Positions 7,822 to 18,500 of a DNA stretch of 64,000 nt are shown piece after piece. Position numbers and translations under genes: made by a program. The notes beneath the pieces are model-generated. The model worked only from the letters and a program-made list of their open reading frames with translations. It had not been told where the DNA came from and ran no database searches. How positions within the stretch are numbered: position 1 is the stretch's first letter; the number at the start of each line of letters is the position of its first letter. The DNA lies in the NCBI RefSeq assembly GCF_018449795.1, contig NZ_JAAVVE010000001.1, forward strand, positions 177,545 through 241,544, given 5' to 3'. This DNA comes from Sphingomonas sp. dw_22. GTDB lineage: Bacteria > Pseudomonadota > Alphaproteobacteria > Sphingomonadales > Sphingomonadaceae.

Positions 7822-9492
7822 ATGGGACTTAATCGACGCTGGTTGTTCGTGCTCGCCGTCACCGCTGTCGCCCCGGTCAACGTCGCACGAGCGCAGCAAA
7901 CACCGCCGGTCGATCCCAGCCGGGTCGACGAGCGGCTCCGCCCGACCCAACCCACGCCCGATGTCCGCCCGGTCGACGTGCCGGAGCTGCCGCGCCAGCA
8001 GTCCGTGCCCGAGGCAGCGCTCTCGGTCCGCATCACCGCCGTCCGCTTCGAAGGGGCGACGTCGGTCCCGGTCGCCGCGCTCGATGCGATCGCGGCACCC
8101 TATCTCAACCGCGACATGCCGCTCGCCGAGCTCTTCAAGCTCGCCGAGGAGATCACCTCCGAATATCGCCGGCGCGGCTTCGTCCTCTCGCGCGCGGTGG
8201 TCGGGCCGCAGCGGATCGAGAACGGCGTGCTGACGATCCAGATCGTCGAGGGCCATATCGGCGCGACGAAGATCGAGGGCGATGCCGGCGGCTACGAGCC
8301 CTATCTGCGCGACTATCTCGGCACCGTCGCGGCGGCCCGGCCCACCACGGGCGACGCGCTGACCCGCGCGCTGCTGCTCGCCCGCGACCTGCAGGGCGTC
8401 GACGTGCGCGCGGTGCTCACCCCCTCCCCCAGCGAGGTCGGCGCCGCCGACCTGACGCTGGCGGTCAGGCGCAAGCCGATCGAGGGCTATGTCGCGGTCG
8501 ACAATCGCGGCTCGCGCTGGCTGGGGCCGGTCCAGGTCTATGGCGGCCTGACGTTCAACGACCTGCTCGGCGCGGGCGAGCGCATCTCGATCACCGGCGT
8601 AAGCGCGCCGGTCCACAGGGAACTGGGCTTCCTCTCGGTCACCTATGACCAGCCGGTGGGCAGCTCGGGCCTGCGCTTCACCGCGTTCGGCAGCTATGCG
8701 GCGACCCATCCGGGCGACGAGCTGCGCGCGCTCGACCTGCGCGGCCGCAGCGTCACCTATGGCGGCGCGCTGCGCTATCCGTTCATCCGCAGCCGCGAGA
8801 CGAACCTGTTCGGCCGCATCGTCTTCACCGGCCGCGACAGCAGGTCGGAAAATGTGGTGATCGACCCGATCTTCCGCGATAGGATCCGCACGCTCCAGGG
8901 CGAGCTGTTCGGCAATTATGCGGCCCCCTGGGGCGGCATGGTCAACGTGCGCGTCTCGGTGACGCAGGGCCTCGACATCTTCGGCGCGACCGTGCTCGAG
9001 GACCGCAACAAGTCGCGCGCCACCGGATCGGGCCAGTTCACCCGCGCCAATTTCGAGCTCAGCTACGCGCAGCGCATCGTCCAGGGCCTGTACGTCCAGC
9101 TCAGCGGCACCGCGCAATATACCGGCGACAGCCTGCTCGCGGCCGAGGAGTTCGGCCTGGGCGGCGATCAGTTCGCGCACGCCTATGACCCGTCGGAAAT
9201 CACCGGCGACAAGGGCGCCGCCGGCCGCGTCGAGCTGTTCTATGCCGCCCAGGCCGGCTTCGGCTCGGTCCAGCCCTATGTCTATTACGAGGCCGGCCGC
9301 GTGTCGCAGAACGATCCGCTGCCCGGCGAGGCGCTGCACAGCGCGCTCGAATCCGCGGGCGCGGGCCTGCGCGTCGGCCTCATCCAGGGAATTTCCGGCT
9401 CGGTGGAGTTCGCCAAGCCGCTCGACCGTCCGGTCGCGGCACGCGGCGACAAGGACGGCCGGGTCTTTTTCTCGCTCAGCGCAGCCTTCTGA
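7822..9492 (+). CDS. TpsB: ShlB/FhaC-family outer-membrane transporter of a two-partner secretion system
   Basis: A 556-residue protein with a signal peptide (MGLNRRWLFVLAVTAVAPVNVARA), a Pro-rich linker, then a POTRA region (SVRITAVRFEGATSVPVAALD...ILT-type IQIVEGHIG) at about residues 65-150. The remainder is a beta-barrel of the ShlB type ending in FFSLSAAF with the usual terminal aromatic. The family exports one partner exoprotein across the outer membrane by recognising its N-terminal TPS domain. The partner gene starts 47 bp downstream. The start at 7822 is preferred over an upstream ATG because it gives a clean signal peptide and has a GGCGGGA site. Expression is probably driven from the AT-rich island. 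Confidence 0.92.
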   Translation: MGLNRRWLFVLAVTAVAPVNVARAQQTPPVDPSRVDERLRPTQPTPDVRPVDVPELPRQQSVPEAALSVRITAVRFEGATSVPVAALDAIAAPYLNRDMPLAELFKLAEEITSEYRRRGFVLSRAVVGPQRIENGVLTIQIVEGHIGATKIEGDAGGYEPYLRDYLGTVAAARPTTGDALTRALLLARDLQGVDVRAVLTPSPSEVGAADLTLAVRRKPIEGYVAVDNRGSRWLGPVQVYGGLTFNDLLGAGERISITGVSAPVHRELGFLSVTYDQPVGSSGLRFTAFGSYAATHPGDELRALDLRGRSVTYGGALRYPFIRSRETNLFGRIVFTGRDSRSENVVIDPIFRDRIRTLQGELFGNYAAPWGGMVNVRVSVTQGLDIFGATVLEDRNKSRATGSGQFTRANFELSYAQRIVQGLYVQLSGTAQYTGDSLLAAEEFGLGGDQFAHAYDPSEITGDKGAAGRVELFYAAQAGFGSVQPYVYYEAGRVSQNDPLPGEALHSALESAGAGLRVGLIQGISGSVEFAKPLDRPVAARGDKDGRVFFSLSAAF

Positions 9493-9539
9493 AGATTGCG
9501 GGCTGGCCACCCGAACGGCCGAAAACAGGGATTGACGAT

Positions 9540-12500
9540 ATGAGCATGCAGCATCTCACCACGGCCGGCATCGCGCCGAGCAAGGCTTCGCGTCGCCTGA
9601 AGCGATCCGCCCTGATGCTTTCCGCCGCGGCGGCGGCCATCGCGCTTTCCAATCCGGCGCGTGCCCAGGTCGCGCCGACCACGTTGCCGTCCGGCGGCAG
9701 CGTGGTCGCGGGCTCGGCCACGATCGGCACGCCTACCCCGACATCGATGACGGTCGACCAGTCGACCGACCGCGCCGTCATCAACTGGAACCGGTTCGAC
9801 ATCGGCTCGGGCGCCAGCGTCGCCTTCAACCAGCCTTCGGCCACGTCGATCACCGTCAACCGCGTCACCTCCGGCGCCGCGCCCTCGGAAATCGCGGGCT
9901 CGCTCACCGCGAACGGCATCGTCGCGGTGCTCAACCCCAACGGCGTGTTCTTCAGCGGCACCGCCAATGTCGATGTCGGCGGCATGATCGCCTCGACCGG
10001 CAATATCGACGACACCGCCTTCATGGCCGGCGGCAACCTGCTGGGCATCACCGGCGCCGACAATGGCGAGATCGTCGTCCAGGCCGGCGCCAACATCAGC
10101 GTCGCCAATGCGGGCCTCGCCGCATTCGTGGCGCCGACCGTGCGCAACAACGGCACGATCACCGCGACCGCCGGCCGCGTCCAGCTCGGCGCGGGCACCG
10201 CCTTCACGCTCGACCTCGCGGGCGACGGCCTGCTCCAGATCGACGTCGGCGCGAACAGCCCGCTGGTCGAGAATTTCGGCGGCATCTTCGCCAGCGGCGG
10301 CAGGATCCAGCTCTCGGCGCGCCAGGCCGGCGCCGCGATCGAACAGACGATCCGCACCGGCGTGCTCCCGGTCGGATCGGCCCGGCTCGACGGCAACGCG
10401 ATCGTGCTCGATGCGGCCGGCCAGGATGTCGACATCGCATCCGAGATCACCGGCACCGGCAATCTCACCGTCGCCGGCAACCGCATCGCCGGCGCGGCCG
10501 ACGTGAATTTCGATGGCAACCTGACGCTCGACGTCAATTCGCAGGGTGCGATCGCCGATACCACGACCGGCTCGGCCAACTGGATCAGCGACGCGCTCGG
10601 CGTGATCGGCAGCCAGGTCGATGCGACCACGATCAACCTCGGCGCGGGCATCTACGCCGCCAACACCACGATCTCCCGCAGCAACGTCACCCTCGCGGGC
10701 GCCGAAAGCGCGACGATCGCGGTCGGCCTGAACGGGACCGGCCTGACCGTCAATGCGAGCGACGTGACGGTCTCCGGCCTCGCGATCCGCGGCCCGGTGG
10801 TCGGCGATCAGGGCGCGATCGACTGGCAGCCCACCACGTTCAGCAGCACCGGCATCGTCGTCGGTCGCAATGCCGCGCGCGTGTCGATCGCCGGCAACGC
10901 GCTCACCGATCTGCGCACCGGCATCCGCTTCTATGCCCAGGGCAATGCCGGATCGGCCGTCACCGGCAACCTGATCGAGAATACCAAGGGCGCGGTCATC
11001 CTCCAATATGCCGATGCGGCGGAAGCCGGCATCAGCATCACCGGCAACCGCGAGGGCCAGTTCGGCAACGAATGGGGCATCGTCCTCAACACCAACACCG
11101 CCGGCTCGCCGCTGGCCCAGGACGCCACGGCCCAGGCCCAGGCCAACATCATGGGCCTGAGCAACGGCAACAACGGCATGACCGTGATGGACCGGCGCTA
11201 TGCCACGGCCAATCGCAGCCATGTGGTGGTCGACGACGACAGCACCGCGACCGCGGCCGACGACGGCAATTACGGCAACGGCCTGGGCAGCGCGCGCCAG
11301 GCGCTGAAGACCGTCCAGGCCGGCGTGTACGCGGTGGCGGCGGGCGGCACGGTCGATGTCCGGCCGGGCGACTATGTCGAGGGCGTGACCGGGGTGGGCC
11401 AGCTCGGCGGCGCGGGCAGCTATCAGTTCGGCCTCTTCATCCCGAAGAGCGACATCACGCTGCGCGGCATCGATGCGAGCGGCAACGTCATCACCAGCGC
11501 CGACAATGTCGCGGCCTTCATCACCTCGGCCAATCAATCGGCCTTCGGCGCGCAGCATTTCGTCTCGGGCTCGAACGTCACGATCGAGGGGCTGGGCTTC
11601 AAGCCGGCCGCGAGCGGCGACAACAAGATGCTCGAGGTGATCGGCAACAACTTCACGCTGCGCAACTCGGTGCTCGACGTGCGCGGCAACAAGACCTCGG
11701 CCAATTTCTACCTCAGCGACTTCGAGCTCGCCGGCACGCCGCGGGTCGAGAGCTTCCATCTCGAAGGCAATATCTTCTACGGCGCCACCCTGCCCTATGA
11801 CGGCGTGAGCGGCGCCGGTGCGATCGTCACGATCGCCGGCGGCGTGGGCCGCAGCACCGATGCCTCGAACCGCGTCTTCGCGAACAACCGCGTCGTCGGC
11901 GGCGGCCTGACCGGCCAGCGCGGCTTCCAGATCCAGGGCCGCATCCCGACCACGGCGTGGCAGCAGCTGCTGAGCGGCGCGGTCACCGTGACCGGCAACA
12001 GCTTCGACAATGTCGACGTGCCGATCCGCACCTTCGGCGCGCTCACCCAGGCGCTCGCCTGGGACGACATCTTCCGCAACAACGGCAACAGCTTCCTCGA
12101 CGGCGCCGTGCTGGCCTATGAAGGCAGCTCGCTGAATGCGCGCGCCACGCTGAACCCGGCCGGCGATGCCGACATCCGCATCACCAGCCGGATCGGCGAT
12201 TCGGTCGCCATCGCGCTCGACGGCGACACGGTGCGGATGCTCGACGGCACCTATGATCTCGGCACGTCGCAGTTGAAGATCGACAAGTCGATCGCGCTGA
12301 TCGGCGAGTCCGAGGACGGCGTCATCATCGACGGCCGCGCGGTCAGCGCCAACGGCCTCGGCACGATCTCGGTACTGGCGGACAATGTCTCGCTGGGCAG
12401 CTTCACGCTTTACGGCAGCGAAGCCGCGCTCGGCAATTACGGCATCAAGGTCCAGCCCAACTCGGCCGGGCACGTCAACACGCCGGGCGGGGACGACCAG

Positions 12501-15500
12501 CGGGTCAGCAACTTCGCGATCAGCGACGTGACCGTCCGCGGCTCGCGCCGCGCCGAGCTCGACCTGAACGGCGTGGTGGGCGCGACGATCACCAACTTCA
12601 CGGCGGACGGCCGCCGCGTCGCCGACGGCACCTCGACCGAGGGTGCCGGCGTCCAGATCACCGACAGCGCCGACGTGACGCTCACCGGCGTCCACACGCT
12701 GGGCAACAACTGGGGCGGCGTCGCCCTGTACCAGAGCAACGGCGCCAGCGGCTATGACGGCCAGACCACCAACATCACCATCGACGCGAGCCTCAACACT
12801 TTCGAGGAGGCCAACGGCCTGTTCTCGCAGCGCGAATCGACGACCCAGGATTTCGGCACGCTGAACCTGGCCGGGTTCGACTATGCGGTGCGCAACACCG
12901 GCCACCGCGACGACGGCAACCAGTTCGTCTATTTCCGCACGAGCCTTGCCGATGCCACCGCCTATGCGCTGGCGCTGGGGGCACCCTCGACCAGCTCGAT
13001 CGAGGGCTATGCCGGCGACCATTTCAGCAACGTCTTCAGCGTCGCCGACGGCCTGTCGATCAACGCGGCGACGCGCGACGTGCGCGCGGGCGGCACCATC
13101 AATGTCGGCGCGGGCACCTATGCCGAGACGGTCGCGATCACGCGCGGGATCACGCTGAACGGCGCGGGCATGGACGCCACCTCGATCACCGGCGGCATCT
13201 GGCTGAACGGCACGATGCGCGACGTCGCGCTCCGGAACTTCACGGTCAGCGGAACCGTGAACGCCAGCAACCGCATCATCAGCAACCAGAACGTCACGAC
13301 CAACCTCATTGTCGACGGCGTGCGGATCGACGGCGGGAACAGCACGAGCAACGGCTTTGTCGGCGGCCAGATCGCGGGCGCGATCTCGATCACCAATTCC
13401 CAGTTCGTCAACATCCGCGGCTTCCAGGCGTTCGACACCGGCAGCAGCACGGGCAACAATGCGATCACCAGCGCCGTGTTCGCGAACAACCTGCTCGACA
13501 ATACGGTCGGCAGCATCGCCTTCCGCCCCGATCCGGCGATGCACGCCACGATCGATATCACCGGCAATGTCGTCACCCATGTCGGCAGCACCAGCGACAA
13601 TGTCGGCGCGGTGTTCAAGGTGTTCGGCGGCTCGACGGTCAATTTCACCGGCAATGACGTGAGCGGCGTCGGGATCACCAATGCCGCGACTGCGGGCGGT
13701 CCCGCATTCGGCGCGGTGCTGGTCGTGCGCAATGCCGCTGTGCTGAACGTGACCGACAATGTGTTCACCGACAATAATCAGGTGTTCGCGGTCGAATCGG
13801 GCATGAGCCTGCCGACGACCACCAACTTCACCGGCAATATTTTCACCAACAACGGCTATTCGATCTATCTGCCGACCAACCTTGTCGGCGCGGGGACGAT
13901 CAGCTTCGGCGCGGGCAACGACTTCGTGGCCGGCGCTGACACGGTGCAGCATATCGCGTGGCGCAGCAGCGCGGGCCTCGACCTCACCAACGTCCTGTTC
14001 GACGGCGTGCTGGCGAGCGACCTGAGCCTGGACGGCCGGTTCGCGGTCGCCGACCTGATCTCCGACGGTATCGACAGGAACGGCGCGGGCCTCGCGCGCC
14101 TCGTGGACGGCGAGATCTATGTCACCACCGGCTCGGGCGTCGACAGCGCGCTGCGCGCCGTCGCGCTCTCGGCGGCCGGCGACACGATCAACCTCTCGGC
14201 GGGCACCCACACGCTGACCAACACGCTGTTCCTCCAGAAGAACGGCGTGAGCGTCCTTGGCCAGGGCATCGGCGCGACGACGATCGATGCGAGCGGCCAC
14301 AACAGCTACGGCATCCGCGTCCATGGCAACGACGTGACGCTGGGCGGCTTCACGCTCGACGGATCGTCGGCGGCGGTCGGCAACGCCAATTACGGCATCA
14401 AGGTCGAAGCGATCGGCGACGCGAACGCGCGCAACACCGGCTTCGTCATCCGCGACGTGGCGATCGACGGCTCGCGCAAGACCGGCCTCGACATCAACAG
14501 CGCGGTCGGCGCGCTGATCGACGGCGTGTCGGTCACCGGCGTGACCAACGGCAACGGCATCGCGATCACCGACAGCGCCGATGTGACGGTGCGTAACAGC
14601 AGCACCGCCGGCAACGCCTGGGGCGGGCTGGCGCTCTACCAGTCGAACAACATCGCGGGCGGCGGCCGCAACCAGCAGCTCACCGGCATCACGATCGCGG
14701 GCAGCAACAGCTTCACCGAGGCGACCGGCCTGTATCTGCAGGACAGCTCGGCCACGCTGAACCCGGGCACGCTCACGCTCGAAGGCTATGGCTATGCGGT
14801 GCGCAACTTCGCGCATAGCGGCGACGGCAGCCAGTTCGTCTATTTCCAGAGGGGCCTGGGCGACGCGACCGCCTATGCGCTCGCGCTCGGCACGCCGGCG
14901 AGCAGCTCGATCGAGGGCTATGCCGGCGACCATTACAGCAACATCTTCACCGTGGTCGACGGCCTCGGCATCGCCGCGGCGGCGCGCGACGTCCGCGCGG
15001 ACGGCACGATCAATGTCGGCGCGGGCACCTATGCCTCGGGCACCACGATCGCCGCCAACGGCGTCACGCTGAACGGCGCGGCGGGCGCGCGGATCGATGC
15101 GACCCATAATGGCGACAACGGCGTCACGATCAGCGCCGACGGCGTGACCGTGCAGGGCTTCGAGATCTTCGGCGCCGCCGATCGGCCCTTCAACCTCTAC
15201 GACTGGCCCTCGATCACGCGCGGCGTGGTCGTGTCGAACGGCGCGGACAACGCGACCGTCGCCAACAACACTATCCACGACGTCCGCAACGGCATCCTGA
15301 TCGACGGCCGCAACGCCAATGCCGCGCTCACCGGCAACCTGATCGACAACACCAAGAGCGCGATCTCGGTCCAATATACCGACGGCTCGAACATCGCCAT
15401 TTCGGGCAACCGCGAAGGCGCCAACGGCAACGAATGGGGCATCATCGCCTATCTGAACGGCATCTGGAACGGCGCGACGGTCGCCGCTTCGGGCGGCGCG

Positions 15501-18500
15501 CTCGGCCCGGATACGCCGCTCAGCGAGCAGCTTCGCCTGCTCGACCTGAGCGCCGCGAACGGCGGCATGGCGGTCTATAATCAGGGCTATTCGGCGCAGA
15601 ACCGCACGCGCGCCTATGTGAACGCCTCCGGCATCGGCGGCGCGCAGGGCAGCCTGCTGACCCCGACCAATTTGCAGGGCGGCCTCGACGCGGTCGTCAC
15701 CGGCGGCACGGTCCATATCGCGTCCGGCATTTATAACGAGGACGCCGTGCTGAACGGCCTGCGCGTGCTCGACATGGGCGCGATCACGGTCGGCAGCCTG
15801 ACCTTCGGCGCGGGCGCGGCGGGCACCAATGTCGGCACGAGCATCACCGCCACCGGCGCGCTCAGCTTTGCCGACGGCCTGGTGCTGACCGGCGACACGC
15901 TGCTTGCCGGCAATTCGGTGTCGGTCGGAGCGATCTCCAGCCCCTATGCGCTGACGCTTGCCGGCAATAGGCTGGCGATCGGCCCGGCAGCACTCGCCGG
16001 CCTGACCGCAACGGGCGACACCATCGTCACCGCGGGCGTCACCACCACCGGCGCACAGAGCTACACAGGCGCGACGACGCTCGCCGGCGGCTATACGACC
16101 GGCGGCGCCGGCTTCACCATCGACGGCAACACGACGCTGGCGGGTAACACCAGCGTCGCCACCAATGGCGGTCCCGCGACGCTCGGCGCGCTTGCCGGCG
16201 CGCATGGCTTCACGGTCGACGCGGCGAGCGGCAATGTGACGCTGGGCATGGCGAACGGCCTGGCCTCGCTTACCGCGACGGGCTCCACGATCACGACCGC
16301 CGGCGCCTCGACGACCGGTGCGCAGCGCTATGCCGGTGCGACAACACTCAGCAGTGCGTACACCAGTGGCGGCAGCTTCACGGTGGACGGCGGGACCACG
16401 CTTGCGGGCGATACCGATATCGCGGGCAGCGCGATCGCGTTCGGCACCGTGGACGGCGCCGGCAGCCTCGCGCTCGATGCGGGCACCGGCAACGTGACGT
16501 TGGGCGCGGTCGATGGCCTGAGCGGTCTTTCGGCAATCGGCGGGTCGATCTCCACCGCCGGCGTCGCCACCACGGGCAACCAAAGCTACGCTGGCGCGAC
16601 CAGGCTGAGCGGCACGTACACCACCGATCGGGGCAGCTTCGCCATCGATGGCGCGACGACGCTGGGTACGGCCACCATCGTCTCCACCGGCGGCGGCGAT
16701 GTGACGCTGGGTACAGTGGCGGGCGGAGGCAACAGCTTCGTCGTCAACGCCGGCACCGGCGCGACGACACTGGGTGCGGCCAATGGCCTGTCCTCGCTGA
16801 CCGTTTCCGGCGCTTCGATCACCACGGCCGGAGCGGCCACCACCGGTGCGCAGAGCTATACCGGCGCGGCCACGCTGGACGGTGCCTATACCACCGCCGG
16901 CGGCGACTTCCTGGTCAACGGCACCACGACGCTCAGCGGGGCAACCGCGATCGCGACCGGCGGTGGCGATATCGGCTTCGGTGCGGTCGGCGGCGTGAAC
17001 AGCCTCGCGGTAAATGCCGGTACCGGCAACGTCACGCTGGGCGCAGCCAACGGCCTTACTTCGCTGACCGCAACCGGCACGGCAATCATCACCGCTGGCG
17101 CCTCCACTACCGGCGTGCAGAACTACACCGGTGCAACGACGCTGAGCGGCACCTACACCAGCGGCAGCGATTTCACGGTCAACGGCGCAACGACGCTCGA
17201 CGGTGCGACCACCGTCGCGACTGGCGGCAATGCCGGCTTCGGTACGATCGGCGGCGCGAACAGCCTTGGCGTCGATGCCGGCACCGGCAACATCACGCTC
17301 GGCGCAGTCAACGGTCTCACCTCACTGAGCGCGACCGGCGCTTCGATCGCCACTGCGGGCGCCAGCACCACTGGCGCGCAAAGCTATACCGGCGCGACCG
17401 CACTGAGCGGCACCTATGCCACCGGCGGCGACTTCACCGTCAACGGCGCCACAACGCTGAGCGGCGCCACAACGGTCAACTCGGGCAATGGCGACATCTC
17501 CCTCGGTGCGGTCGATGCAGCCATAGCGGGCAGCCCGGCACTGGCGCTCGATGCCGGCACGGGCACCGCGACGCTCGGCGCCTTCGGCACCAGCAGCCGC
17601 CTCGGCGCGGTATCGGTGAATGCCGGCCAGACCGTCCTCAATGGTGCAACCTATTCAGTGAGCAGCCTGAGCTTTACCGGCGGTGCGAACGCGACTGTCC
17701 GGCTGACTCAGGGCACCACGACGTTCGACACCACGCTGCCGAGCGGCGCGGACGGCGCGATCGCGATCCAGCCGAACCTGATCGGCACCGTGAACGGCCA
17801 GCAGAATGTCGTCTTCGTCGCCGGCAACGGCCTGACGCCGGACAGCGGCGACGTCGCGATCGGCAATGTCGGCTCCGACGCGATCCGCCTCGGAACGCTG
17901 ACGGTGAACGCGCACGACTTCTCGGCCGCGACCGTGAAGCTGGCGAGCAATTTCACGTCGCTGCTGAGCGGCTCGCAGGTGTTCACCTCCAACACGCTCG
18001 ATACGCTGGGCGACGTCGTGGCGCAGGTCGCGGGGACGGAATCGGGTCCGATCCGCGCCGGCGGTGCGGTCTCGATCGACGCAGGCGGCTCGGGCACCGG
18101 CTCGATCATCGCGGGCGGGCCGGTCTCGCTCGGCTATGCCGGCGACGTCTCGCGCGCGATCACCTCGACCGGCCCGGTCTCGGTGTCGAGCGGCGGCGCG
18201 ATCGGCGGCTCGATCACCTCGGGCGCCGGCGTGGACCTTTCGACCACCAGCGGCACGATCAGCAGCGCGGTCGATGCGGCGGGTCCAGTCTTGGCGAACA
18301 CGACCAGCGGCGCCATCACCGGGACGATCGTCTCGAATGACGCTGTGACGCTCGGCACGACCAGCGGCGCCATCACCGGCGCGGTGAATGCGGCCGGGCC
18401 GGTGTCGGCGAACACGACGACCGGCGATATCGCCGCGGCGATCACCTCGGGCGGCGGCGTGGCGCTCGCATCCAGCAGCGGCGCGGTCGGCGGTTCGATC

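Noticed and set aside
9285..16583. A 7.3-kb open frame on the minus strand (2432 codons) opposite tpsA
   Set aside because: It is antisense to an intact TPS exoprotein, its translation is repetitive Arg/Ala/Asp-rich text with no domain or signal, and it arises from the strong GC3 bias and repeats of the sense gene.
16000..17590. Regular repeats that could be mistaken for a CRISPR or satellite array
   Set aside because: The repeats are in frame, about 260 bp long, diverged and part of the exoprotein.
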